From assembly GCA_029962745.1 (NCBI GenBank), contig CM057158.1, positions 6,706,465-6,770,464 on the forward strand: a stretch of 64,000 nucleotides of DNA, in the 5' to 3' direction. Positions 21,447-33,800 of the stretch are shown in pieces. Position 1 is the stretch's first letter. Each line of letters starts with the position of its first letter. Both the position numbers and the translations under genes were made by a program. The notes under the pieces were generated by a model. It was not told the origin of the DNA, searched no databases, and worked only from the letters and a program-made list of their open reading frames with translations. This DNA is from Echinometra lucunter (lineage: Eukaryota; Echinodermata; Echinoidea; Camarodonta; Echinometridae).

Positions 21447-22625
21447 GAATTCTCGTTCCAAATTTTGTTGATAAGAAATAAGTTTCAGGCTAGGCTAAAA
21501 TCAGTCTTCTCTCCTTTTTGCCAACAGATGGCTCTCTATCTCTCTAGCTCTCATATTCTCGTCTTCCAGAAAATTTATGCAAGGACAGATTAGGATAGAT
21601 TGATCCTCCTTTGTTAGGGCGCTATCATCTCCATCTCTTGCCGTATAAAGTCCGTACAATTTACTGATGGGGAAAGACTTATGGCCTTAAATGAGTCATG
21701 TTTTGACCGCGAGAGTTTCGGCCAAGCTTAGTGAGAATTTCCGCTTGCTCAATAAATTCCTGACACGAATTTACTACTGCGCCATTGAAATTTTGGAATT
21801 GAAGGAGTCTAGGCAAGTCTCTGATTAATCGAAAGTTGAAGGGGAAAGCAATCTCCGTATTTCATATCTTCCTAGTTGATTGAATCTGATAATAACGTGA
21901 GTAAAATGTGCGTTTTTGAAATGCTTTTATTGTGATTTTGAATGACATGAATCATGTGAATGAGAATAGCAATGCCAATGCCATGGCATGGCAATATTCA
22001 ACCTGTTCATCATGTTCATGCTGTTCAAGACATTAGATCTGATCTACTTGAATTTGATGCATTTGAACATGAAACTGAAAGTAACCAGAGTTGAGTGTGA
22101 GTGGGCCTACCTATATTACCGACCACTTAACAGTTACCCATCCCACTAAAGATTCTCAATAAAATGTCTCAAAATGTTACTGACATATTGAGAAAATACT
22201 GCTCAATAAAGTCCACCGACTTTCATGACTTTGAAGTCATGAATCTACGGCAATTTGCAATGGCCGTCAGAACAATAAAGCCTTGCAATTTTTAAAACAA
22301 AAAATGATGGTGTCTTTTATTACCGACCTTACATGCCTTACGATTTGTGGATGAAAATGATTCAAAATTTAGATAAAAATAAGCCATATTTGAAATCAAA
22401 TACAGTTCTAAATGATGCTGGAGATGTTGAATACCAACAAGGCAACATATGTATAGTCTAGTTTACAGATAAAATACAACTTCGAAAATGTCAATTTAAA
22501 GGTATTTTTCCAGACCATGGTAGACATTTTTTATCTCCTGCTTTCCATGTAAAAACTGCACAATTTGTGGACGCGCCTATGGATATTGCGTAGATAAGAC
22601 GCAATGCAGATGCCCAAAGCTGACC
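21447..22625. other. PFDN4 upstream region
   Basis: This interval holds the 5' UTR and promoter of PFDN4 (which reads leftwards) and the 3' flank of an exon-like block at 22626-22933. I recognise no gene, RNA or transposon terminus. The DNA near the PFDN4 start is locally less AT-rich. Confidence 0.4.
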
Positions 22626-22933
22626 CTAAGCGTTTTTGAATACTGTTACAAAATCCACATTATCTTTATCATTAAAAAGTGTCTGGACACTGAAATTTCG
22701 AAGATTTACCTTAAATATATTCTGACTGTAGTCGCACCTTCCGTAAAGATCAAGAGTATCACGGTATCGTCGCACAAAGGCCAGAATGTTGAAGTTAACA
22801 ACTGCGCGCGCATTACTGTAAGCTTTCTCTAAGTGCGCGATTGCGCGTGATATACGCCTGTTACTCTGGGTGACAAGCGCAATTAGGTCAATATGCAAAA
22901 TACGATGACCTTGTGATACACGTCCTCGTAATT
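22626..22933 (-). CDS. Candidate exon of an unidentified gene
   Basis: On the - strand a polypyrimidine tract and TTTTCAG (acceptor, AG at 22935-22934) open a 102-codon frame ending in TAG. The peptide looks like genuine protein: ISRAIAHLEKAYSNARAVVN, FVRRYRDTLDLYGRCDYSQN, then a charged tail. A possible internal donor AAG|GTAAAT could end the exon about 90 nt earlier. I do not recognise the family. The exon would continue a gene lying to the right, so the large inverted-repeat element at 23237-34760 would lie in its intron. No start codon and no partner in matching phase was found, so this may be a gene fragment. Confidence 0.4.
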
Positions 22934-23208
22934 CTGAAAATAAACAACATTTTGTGGAGAGGTTGGTAATATGACGGGTTGGTATTAAATACACTGATCA
23001 CACGAACACGTATAGTGTGAATGAGAGAACATCGTCATGATCGTAAACTTATCACTTATCTCTCGAATTCATGAATGTTATTAATGTTACTGTAGTATTA
23101 GTAAGTTGTTAGACAGGGGGCCATTTCATGAAACCGTCATCGCAAGTCTACTTCTTGGACATCCCATTGAAACGTGTGTTGTAGAGTTAATGCACATTTC
23201 AACAGAGA

Positions 23209-23231
23209 CGCCAAGGTCAAAGACCTTGGCG
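23209..23231. repeat. 10-bp-arm hairpin next to the left end of the large element
   Basis: CGCCAAGGTC, loop AAA, GACCTTGGCG: a perfect stem ending 5 bp before the terminal inverted repeat, and followed by CTAG. Confidence 0.85.
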
Positions 23232-23236
23232 CTAGA

Positions 23237-23434
23237 GGTTGAGACTATATTGGCGTGGATCCGGCAGATTCATTATTCATGAGCTTGGAAATCTCGTACG
23301 GCCGGCCGATGACGTATGGCTCATTAATATTAACGCCTTGGAAATTGCGGGCGCGCGGAACAAGCCCAACGCACGTACGGTACACGTTATACGAATTGGA
23401 TGGTCACTTCTCCATTCATTATCATACATGTGCA
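23237..23434 (+). repeat. Left terminal inverted repeat of the large element
   Basis: Unusually GC-rich for the window (ACGGCCGGCCGATGACG, GCGGGCGCGCGG) and ends where the first satellite monomer begins. Mirrored at 34559-34760. Confidence 0.88.
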
Positions 23435-25560
23435 GTTTATAACTGGCGTAAATCCAGCATCATTGGCGCAAATCCGGCAGTTTTTATGAAAATAATCAGA
23501 ATAATGCCAATGAACCCAAATCAAAGTGTTGGTTTGTCCAACCTTAATTGCAAAGACAGCATTGAACTAGTAAACCAGAATTTATTCATGAAAAATAATT
23601 CACAACATGCATTTTAATTTCTCCCTTCATGTCAATGTACATAGAACTGGCGTAAATCCAGCATCTTTGGCGTAAATCCGGCAGTTTTTATGAAAATAAC
23701 CAAAATAATGACAATGATCCCAAATCAAAGTGTTAGTTTGTCCAACTTGATTACAAAGACAGGAATGGACTAGTAAAACAGAAATTATTCATGAAAAATA
23801 GTTCACAACTTGTATTTTAATTTCTCCCTTCATGTCAATGTACATAGAACTGGCGTAAATCCAGCATCTTTGGCGTAAATCCGGCAGTTTTTATGAAAAT
23901 AACCAAAATAATGACAATGAACCCAAATCAAAGTGTTGGTTTGTCCAACCTTAATTGCAAAGACAGCATTGAACTAGTAAACCAGAATTTATTCATGAAA
24001 AATAATTCACAACATGCATTTTAATTTCTCCCTTCATGTCAATGTACATAGAACTGGCGTAAATCCAGCATCTTTGGCGTAAATCCGGCAGTTTTTATGA
24101 AAATAACCAAAATAATGACAATGATCCCAAATCAAAGTGTTAGTTTGTCCAACTTGATTACAAAGACAGGAATGGACTAGTAAAACAGAAATTATTCATG
24201 AAAAATAGTTCACAACTTGTATTTTAATTTCTCCCTTCATGTCAATGTACATAGAACTGGCGTAAATCCAGCATCTTTGGCGTAAATCCGGCAGTTTTTA
24301 TGAAAATAACCAAAATAATGACAATGAACCCAAATCAAAGTGTTAGTTTGTCCAACTTGATTACAAAGACAGGAATGGACTAGTAAAACAGAAATTATTC
24401 TTGAAAAATAGTTCACAACTTGTATTTTAATTTCTCCCTTCATGTCAATGTACATAGAACTGGCGTAAATCCAGCATCTTTGGCGTAAATCCGGCAGTTT
24501 TTATGAAAATAACCAAAATAATGACAATGATCCCAAATCAAAGTGTTAGTTTGTCCAACTTGATTACAAAGACAGGAATGGACTAGTAAAACAGAAATTA
24601 ATTCATGAAAAATAGTTCACAACTTGTATTTTAATTTCTCCCTTCATGTCAATGTACATAGAACTGGCGTAAATCCAGCATCTTTGGCGTAAATCCGGCA
24701 GTTTTTATGAAAATAACCAAAATAATGACAATGAACCCAAATCAAAGCGTTAGTTTGTCCAACTTGATTACAAAGACAGGAATGGACTAGTAAAACAGAA
24801 ATTATTCTTGAAAAATAGTTCACAACTTGTATTTTAATTTCTCCCTTCATGTCAATGTACATAGAACTGGCGTAAATCCAGCATCTTTGGCGTAAATCCG
24901 GCAGTTTTTATGAAAATAACCAAAATAATGACAATGAACCCAAATCAAAGTGTTAGTTTGTCCAACTTTATTACAAAGACAGGAATGGACTAGTAAAACA
25001 GAAATTATTCTTGAAAAATAGTTCACAACTTGTATTTTAATTTCTCCCTTCATGTCAATGTACATAGAACTGGCGTAATCCAGCATCTTTGGCGTAAATC
25101 CGGCAGTTTTTATGAAAATAACCAAAATAATGACAATGAACCCAAATCAAAGTGTTAGTTTGTCCAACTTTATTACAAAGACAGGAATGGACTAGTAAAA
25201 CAGAAATTATTCTTGAAAAATAGTTCACAACTTGTATTTTAATTTCTCCCTTCATGTCAATGTACATAGAACTGGCGTAAATCCAGCATCTTTGGCGTAA
25301 ATCCGGCAGTTTTTATGAACATAACCAAAATAATGACAATGAACCCAAAGCAAAGTGTTAGTTTGTCCAACTTGATTGCAAAGACAGCATGGAACTAGTC
25401 AAACAGAGATTATTCATGAAAAATAATTCAAAACTTGTATTTTCATTTCTCCCTTCATGCCAGTGTGCATAGAACACTGGCGTAAATCCAGTATCTTTGG
25501 CAGAAATCCGGCAGATTTTATTAAAATAACGAAAATAATAACAATGAACTCAAATCAAAG
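23433..25560 (+). repeat. Left array of ~203-bp satellite (about 10 monomers)
   Basis: Monomer starts (AACTGGCGTAAATCC) fall at about 23435, 23645, 23848, 24052, 24255, 24458, 24662, 24865, 25068 and 25270, giving a spacing of 202-204 bp. Each monomer carries two TGGCGTAAATCC(A/G)GCA boxes about 19 bp apart. Two monomer variants alternate in the first half (a two-monomer higher-order unit of ~407 bp). The last monomer near 25475 is diverged. The repeated 72-codon frames are artefacts. Confidence 0.93.
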
Positions 25561-25566
25561 GGTGAC

Positions 25567-25826
25567 AACCCACTTCACCGAAGGCCCGCGAGACCGAAAA
25601 TAGCAAATTGTAATCTATAATGTACATCGCTCTGACTACCTGTGCCAGAAGGAAGTTAAAGGGCAGCGGAAAGTTTTACATTGAAGGTGTGGGACATCCG
25701 GAAACGAGGACCAAACATGTCTAAAGGAGACATTATTATTGTATATACCGATATAGCACATCATTGTGATGAAGGAAAATACGATACGAGAAAAGTCGGC
25801 CTCGCGGGCCTTCGGTCAAGTAGGTG
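25567..25826. mobile_element. Small inverted-repeat transposon nested in the centre of the large element
   Basis: CACTTCACCGAAGGCCCGCG is mirrored by CGCGGGCCTTCGGTCAAGTA at the right side. About 260 bp, non-coding. Confidence 0.6.
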
Positions 25827-25867
25827 GACCCCAGTCAGAGTTAGTTTGAACCGGTTTGACCAACCTG

Positions 25868-26012
25868 GGGGGCGTTTCATGAAACAATATTAGTCGATGG
25901 TTTTCACGGACTAATATGCTTTCAGGAAATCTGATGCGAGTATTTTCAGTGACTTATAACATTATTTTGTCGGTGATTTTCACCGACAAAACTCTTCATG
26001 AAACGCTCCCCA
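25868..26012. mobile_element. MITE with GGGGGCGTTTCATGAAAC ends
   Basis: The left GGGGGGCGTTTCATGAAAC is mirrored by CTTCATGAAACGCTCCCC on the right. Inverted TTTTCACGG / CCGTGAAAA-like subterminal motifs are also present. Related GTTTCATGAAAC ends occur at 23126 and 35295. Confidence 0.65.
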
Positions 26013-26019
26013 GATTGCA

Positions 26020-26185
26020 ACTACAGGTGAACGTTTCATCAACATTTGTTGTCTGACAAGTTGTCAGATGTGACATCTTTCCTTGATTTTGATTGGCTGA
26101 GAAGTATCGTTACTATGACAACTGTCGGATAAAACAGACTTTGTCGGATAAAACATCCGACAATAAGTCCTTAACGCTCCCCCGC
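26020..26185. mobile_element. Probable degraded MITE (GAACGTTTCATCAAC...TTAACGCTCCCCC)
   Basis: Subterminal TGTCTGACAAGTTGTCAGA and ACAACTGTCGGATAAAACAG are inverted relatives. The ends resemble the adjacent GTTTCATGAAAC family but are diverged. Non-coding. Confidence 0.4.
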
Positions 26186-26542
26186 ATTGAACTATTAAAA
26201 CAGAAATCATTCTGAAAATTGTCTTAACTTTTCTATTATCTTTTATCTTATCTCAGTAAGATAATAGCTCGCTAGTATTATCTTAAATCGGTATTCTGAA
26301 AATTACATTAAGTCTGCAAGGACCACCCATATATTATCTCTGACACGCCCAATCTTCTCTCGTTAAACAATCATTAAAGATTTTATATGAGTTCCTCAAC
26401 CAATAGAAGTGTCCCTTATGTAAATGTAAAACCATTATGATGCGCGTCGTGCATCATTAACTATAGGCGTAATTTTATCTTGCGTGCATTGTGCGCTATC
26501 GTCTGCAACACTTATTTTTCAACTTTAACAAGCTCAAGAGAA

Positions 26543-26572
26543 AGCAGAGAGAGAGAGAGAGAGAGAGAGAGA
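26543..26572. repeat. GA dinucleotide microsatellite
   Basis: About 14 GA units in the centre of the large element. Confidence 0.9.
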
Positions 26573-26715
26573 AGAAATCCCGGGAAAGAAATAGAAAGTA
26601 GAAAGATATAAAGGACAAATAAAGCAAAGGACAAATGAAGAGAGGAAGTGGAAGAATAAGAGAAAGGTAATGTTTGTTTTGTAGCAAAGGTAATGATAAA
26701 AAATCAGGTGATTTC

Positions 26716-27441
26716 AAATTAGCCTACAAAGATCAAATAATTCAGAGAAAAGAATCTGTGAAGTATTTGGGCATCGAATTAACCAGCCAGGTTTCTTTTT
26801 TGTCTCTAGTATAGAATCTGTTATAGTAAAAAAAGGCCAACTCCCGTTTGAAATTTTTGTACAGATACCAAAATTGCATGAATTTACATGCAAGGCGTAT
26901 ATTATGCTTTGCTCTTATTGACTATGTTTATTGGACTATGCTAACGCTACATGGTATAATAATTTAGGCAAGTCAGATCAAAAGAAACCCCAAATCGTTC
27001 AAAATATTCAAAATATGACGGTAAGATTCATTCATTGTTTAGGCCCAAGAACGCACGTTGGCTATAACGAGCTCTCAGCAGTCGGTTTACTTGATGTCAG
27101 TCAAAGATCAAAACAACTTATTCTGCGCCACGCACGCATAACTCGAGGGCAAATCATTATAATGGCCGCAATTTCAATCTTGTTACGACTATTATGATAC
27201 AAGACATAATCAATATAATTTTATCTTGCCCGAACGAGTAGGCATATTGGCAACTGCTTATAACGCAATCAAATACTGGAGTTCTCTCCCCAATGATATT
27301 AAAGCAGTTGAAAACTACTCTGAAAGACTACTAAAAGAGTTCCTATCACTTGAGTCTAAGAAAAAAGAAACAAGTGACATAATTTACACAATAAATTGTA
27401 TGATATGCTTTAGACTTACAGATCAGTATTCTTTTCTCTAA
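26716..27441 (+). pseudogene. Decayed reverse-transcriptase C-terminus (non-LTR element)
   Basis: Pieces in shifting frames read as the end of a non-LTR reverse transcriptase. First comes QRKESVKYLGIELTSQ near 26738-26795. Next is DYANATWYNNLGKSDQKK, IQNMTVRFIHCLG and VGYNELSAVGLLDVSQRSKQ (26934-27120). Last is a tail with AYNAIKYWSSLPNDIKA and FLSLESK (27226-27360). Internal stops and frame changes show it is dead. It is a different subfamily from the copy at 17955-18815. Confidence 0.72.
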
Positions 27442-27805
27442 CTTACCGATATCATTATGTATCATTTCGTTCTTTTGTGTTGATTTTTTTTTCGTTTTAA
27501 ATGTGTTGCTGTTAAACTCTTGTAAATATGTTTCATTATGTATATAGTGCTAAATACTTACCAGCCACGTTACCAGCAATCAATTTTTGTTCTCTTTAGG
27601 ACCCCATTGTAAATAAGCTTTCGAGCTTTCATGGGTCATCCTGTCAAGCTTTAATGAAGAATCAGAGAAACAGAAGGTAAAGAATAAAGCAGTATAAAGA
27701 AAAAAACACTAATCATGTTAACAAATTAACAAGATAAAGATTACTCAAAATATCAACCAGGCCCCCCCCCCCTCCCACCTCCCCCCAAACACTATTTTTT
27801 AATAA
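27442..27805. other. Inner junction of the right satellite array
   Basis: AT-rich DNA, then a C-rich tract (27762-27786, two long C runs) directly before the first right-hand monomer. No gene seen. Confidence 0.5.
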
Positions 27806-30800
27806 CTGCCGGATTTGCGCCAAAGATGCTGGATTTACGCCAGTGTTCTATGCACATTGACATGAAGGGAGAAATTAAAATGCATGTTGTGAATTATTTT
27901 TCATTAATAAATTCTGGTTTACTAGTTCCATGCTGTCTTTGCAATCAAGTTGGACAAACTAACACTTTGATTTGGGTTCATTGTCATTATTTTGGTTATT
28001 TTCATAAAACCTGCCGGATTTACGCCAAAGATGCTTGATTTACGCCAGTTCTAAGTACATTGACAAGCAGGGAGAAATTAAAATGCAAGTTGTGAACTAT
28101 TTTTCATGAATAATTTCTATTTTACTAGTCCAATGCTGTCTTTGCAACCAAGTTGAACAAACTAACACTTTGCTTTGGGTTCATTGTCATTATTTTGGTT
28201 ATGTTCATAAAAACTGCCGGATTTACGCCAAAGATGCTGGATTTACGCCAGTTCTATGTACATTGACATGAAGGGAGAAATTAAAATACAAGTTGTGAAC
28301 TATTTTTCATGAATAATTTCTGTTTTACTAGTCCATTCCTGTCTTTGTAATCAAGTTGAACAAACTAACACTTTGATTTGGGATCATTGTCATTGTTTTG
28401 GTTATTTTCATAAAAACTGCCGGATTTACGCCAAAGATGCTGGATTTACGCCAGTTCTATGTACATTGACATGAAGGGAGAAATTAAAATACAAGTTGTG
28501 AACTATTTTTGAAGAATAATTTCTGTTTTACTAGTCCATTCCTGTCTTTGTAATCAAGTTGAACAAACTAACACTTTGATTTGGGTTCATTGTCATTGTT
28601 TTGGTTATTTTCATAAAAACTGCCGGATTTACGCCAAAGATGCTGGATTTACGCCAGTTCTATGTACATTGTCATGAAGGGAGAAATTAAAATACAAGTT
28701 GTGAACTATTTTTCAAGAATAATTTCTGTTTTACTAGTCCATTCCTGTCTTTGTAATCAAGTTGGACAAACTAACACTTTGATTTGGGTTCATTGTCATT
28801 ATTTTGGTTATTTTCATAAAAACTGCAGGATTTACGCCAAAGATGCTGGATTTACGCCAGTTCTATGTACATTGACATGAAGGGAGAAATTAAAATACAA
28901 GTTGTGAACTATTTTTCATGAATAATTTCTGTTTTACTAGTCCATTCCTGTCTTTGTAATCAAGTTGGACAAACTAACACTTTGATTTGGGATCATTGTC
29001 ATTATTTTGGTTATTTTCATAAAAACTGCCGGATTTACGCCAAAGATGCTGGATTTACGCCAGTTCTATGTACATTGACATGAAGGGAGAAATTAAAATA
29101 CATGTTGTGAATTATTTTTCATGAATAAATTCTGGTTTACTAGTTCAATGCTGTCTTTGCAATTAAGGTTGGACAGACCAACACTTTGATTTGGGTTCAT
29201 TGTCATTATTTTGGTTATTTTCATAAAAACTGCCGGATTTACGCCAAAGATGCTGGATTTACGCCAGTTCTATGTACATTGACATGAAGGGAGAAATTAA
29301 AATACAAGTTGTGAACTATTTTTCAAGAATAATTTCTGTTTTACTAGTCCATTCCTGTCTTTGTAATCAAGTTGGACAAACTAACACTTTGATTTGGGTT
29401 CATTGTCATTATTTTGGTTATTTTCATAAAAACTGCCGGATTTACGCCAAAGATGCTGGATTTACGCCAGTTCTATGTACATTGACATGAAGGGAGAAAT
29501 TAAAATACAAGTTGTGAACTATTTTTGAAGAATAATTTCTGTTTTACTAGTCCATTCCTGTCTTTGTAATCAAGTTGAACAAACTAACACTTTGATTTGG
29601 GTTCATTGTCATTGTTTTGGTTATTTTCATAAAAACTGCCGGATTTACGCCAAAGATGCTGGATTTACGCCAGTTCTATGTACATTGTCATGAAGGGAGA
29701 AATTAAAATACAAGTTGTGAACTATTTTTCAAGAATAATTTCTGTTTTACTAGTCCATTCCTGTCTTTGTAATCAAGTTGGACAAACTAACACTTTGATT
29801 TGGGATCATTGTCATTATTTGGTTATTTTCATAAAAACTGCCGGATTTGCGCCAAAGATGCTGGATTTACGCCAGTTCTATGTACATTGACATGAAGGGA
29901 GAAATTAAAATGCATGTTGTGAATTATTTTTCATGAATAAATTCTGGTTTACTAGTTCAATGCTGTCTTTGCAATTAAGGTTGGACAAACCAACACTTTG
30001 ATTTGGGTTCATTGTCATTATTTTGGTTATTTTCATAAAAACTGCCGGATTTACGCCAAAGATGCTGGATTTACGCCAGTTCTATGTACATTGACATGAA
30101 GGGAGAAATTAAAATACAAGTTGTGAACTATTTTTCATGAATAATTTCTGTTTTACTAGTCCATTCCTGTCTTTGTAATCAAGTTGGACAAACTAACACT
30201 TTGATTTGGGTTCATTGTCATTATTTTGGTTATTTTCATAAAAACTGCCGGATTTACGCCAAAGATGCTGGATTTACGCCAGTTCTATGTACATTGACAT
30301 GAAGGGAGAAATTAAAATACAAGTTGTGAACTATTTTTGAAGAATAATTTCTGTTTTACTAGTCCATTCCTGTCTTTGTAATCAAGTTGAACAAACTAAC
30401 ACTTTGATTTGGGTTCATTGTCATTGTTTTGGTTATTTTCATAAAAACTGCCGGATTTACGCCAAAGATGCTGGATTTACGCCAGTTCTATGTACATTGT
30501 CATGAAGGGAGAAATTAAAATACAAGTTGTGAACTATTTTTCAAGAATAATTTCTGTTTTACTAGTCCATTCCTGTCTTTGCAACCAAGTTGAACAAACT
30601 AACACTTTGATTTGGGTTCATTGTCATTATTTTGATTATGTTCATAAAAACTGTCGGATTTACGCCAAAGATGCTGGATTTACGCCAGTTCTATGTACAT
30701 TGACATGAAGGGAGAAATTAAAATACAAGTTGTGAACTATTTTGAAGAATAATTTCTGTTTTACTAGTCCATTCCTGTCTTTGTAATAAAGTTGGACAAA

Positions 30801-33800
30801 CTAACACTTTGATTTGGGTTCATTGTCATTATTTTGGTTATGTTCATAAAAACTGCCGGATTTACGCCAAAGATGCTGGATTTACGCCAGTTCTAAGTAC
30901 ATTGACAAGCAGGGAGAAATTAAAATGCAAGTTGTGAACTATTTTTCATGAATAATTTCTATTTTACTAGTCCAATGCTGTCTTTGCAACCAAGTTGAAC
31001 AAACTAACACTTTGATTTGGGTTCATTGTCATTATTTTGGTTATGTTCATAAAAACTGCCGGATTTACGCCAAAGATGCTGGATTTACGCCAGTTCTAAG
31101 TACATTGACAAGCAGGGAGAAATTAAAATGCAAGTTGTGAACTATTTTTCATGAATAATTTCTATTTTACTAGTCCAATGCTGTCTTTGCAACCAAGTTG
31201 AACAAACTAACACTTTGATTTGGGTTCATTGTTATTATTTTGGTTATGTTCATAAAAACTGCCGGATTTACGCCAAAGATGCTGGATTTACGCCAGTTCT
31301 ATGTACATTGACATGAAGGGAGAAATTAAAATACAAGTTGTGAACTATTTTTCATGAATAATTTCTGTTTTACTAGTCCATTCCTGTCTTTGTAATCAAG
31401 TTGGACAAACTAACACTTTGATTTGGGATCATTGTCATTATTTTGGTTATTTTCATAAAAACTGCCGGATTTGCGCCAAAGATGCTGGATTTACGCCAGT
31501 TCTATGTACATTGACATGAAGGGAGAAATTAAAATGCATGTTGTGAATTATTTTTCATGAATAAATTCTGGTTTACTAGTTCAATGCTGTCTTTGCAATT
31601 AAGGTTGGACAAACCAACACTTTGATTTGGGTTCATTGTCATTATTTTGGTTATTTTCATAAAAACTGCCGGATTTACGCCAAAGATGCTGGATTTACGC
31701 CAGTTCTATGTACATTGACATGAAGGGAGAAATTAAAATACAAGTTGTGAACTATTTTTCATGAATAATTTCTGTTTTACTAGTCCATTCCTGTCTTTGT
31801 AATCAAGTTGGACAAACTAACACTTTGATTTGGGTTCATTGTCATTATTTTGGTTATTTTCATAAAAACTGCCGGATTTACGCCAAAGATGCTGGATTTA
31901 CGCCAGTTCTATGTACATTGACATGAAGGGAGAAATTAAAATACAAGTTGTGAACTATTTTTGAAGAATAATTTCTGTTTTACTAGTCCATTCCTGTCTT
32001 TGTAATCAAGTTGAACAAACTAACACTTTGATTTGGGTTCATTGTCATTGTTTTGGTTATTTTCATAAAAACTGCCGGATTTACGCCAAAGATGCTGGAT
32101 TTACGCCAGTTCTATGTACATTGTCATGAAGGGAGAAATTAAAATACAAGTTGTGAACTATTTTTCAAGAATAATTTCTGTTTTACTAGTCCATTCCTGT
32201 CTTTGCAACCAAGTTGAACAAACTAACACTTTGATTTGGGTTCATTGTCATTATTTTGATTATGTTCATAAAAACTGTCGGATTTACGCCAAAGATGCTG
32301 GATTTACGCCAGTTCTATGTACATTGACATGAAGGGAGAAATTAAAATACAAGTTGTGAACTATTTTTGAAGAATAATTTCTGTTTTACTAGTCCATTCC
32401 TGTCTTTGTAATAAAGTTGGACAAACTAACACTTTGATTTGGGTTCATTGTCATTATTTTGGTTATGTTCATAAAAACTGCCGGATTTACGCCAAAGATG
32501 CTGGATTTACGCCAGTTCTAAGTACATTGACAAGCAGGGAGAAATTAAAATGCAAGTTGTGAACTATTTTTCATGAATAATTTCTATTTTACTAGTCCAA
32601 TGCTGTCTTTGCAACCAAGTTGAACAAACTAACACTTTGATTTGGGTTCATTGTCATTATTTTGGTTATGTTCATAAAAACTGCCGGATTTACGCCAAAG
32701 ATGCTGGATTTACGCCAGTTCTAAGTACATTGACAAGCAGGGAGAAATTAAAATGCAAGTTGTGAACTATTTTTCATGAATAATTTCTATTTTACTAGTC
32801 CAATGCTGTCTTTGCAACCAAGTTGAACAAACTAACACTTTGATTTGGGTTCATTGTTATTATTTTGGTTATGTTCATAAAAACTGCCGGATTTACGCCA
32901 AAGATGCTGGATTTACGCCAGTTCTATGTACATTGACATGAAGGGAGAAATTAAAATACAAGTTGTGAACTATTTTTCATGAATAATTTCTGTTTTACTA
33001 GTCCATTCCTGTCTTTGTAATCAAGTTGGACAAACTAACACTTTGATTTGGGTTCATTGTCATTATTTTGGTTATGTTCATAAAAACTGCCGGATTTACG
33101 CCAAAGATGCTGGATTTACGCCAGTTCTAAGTACATTGACAAGCAGGGAGAAATTAAAATGCAAGTTGTGAACTATTTTTCATGAATAATTTCTATTTTA
33201 CTAGTCCAATGCTATCTTTGCAACCAAGTTGAACAAACTAACACTTTGATTTGGGTTCATTGTCATTATTTTGGTTATGTTCATAAAAACTGCCGGATTT
33301 ACGCCAAAGATGCTGGATTTACGCCAGTTCTATGTACATTGACATGAAGGGAGAAATTAAAATACAAATTGTGAACTATTTTTCATGAATAATTTCTGTT
33401 TTACTAGTCCATTCCTGTCTTTGTAATAAAGTTGGACAAACTAACACTTTGATTTGGGTTCATTGTCATTATTTTGGTTATGTTCATAAAAACTGCCGGA
33501 TTTACGCCAAAGATGCTGGATTTACGCCAGTTCTAAGTACATTGACAAGCAGGGAGAAATTAAAATGCAAGTTGTGAACTATTTTTCATGAATAATTTCT
33601 ATTTTACTAGTCCAATGCTGTCTTTGCAACCAAGTTGAACAAACTAACACTTTGATTTGGGTTCATTGTCATTATTTTGGTTATGTTCATAAAAAACTGC
33701 CGGATTTACGCCAAAGATGCTGGATTTACGCCAGTTCTAAGTACATTGACAAGCAGGGAGAAATTAAAATGCAAGTTGTGAACTATTTTTCATGAATAAT

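Noticed and set aside
23255..23617. 120-codon frame at the left end of the large element and its 187-codon counterpart near 34315-34878
   Set aside because: They run through the terminal repeat into satellite monomers and have no recognisable domain; no start context or codon signal.
24237..32332. Recurring 72-codon open frame (MYIDMKGEIK...) in both satellite arrays
   Set aside because: It is the stop-poor frame of a non-coding 203-bp monomer; 203 is not a multiple of three and the frame never extends through the array.
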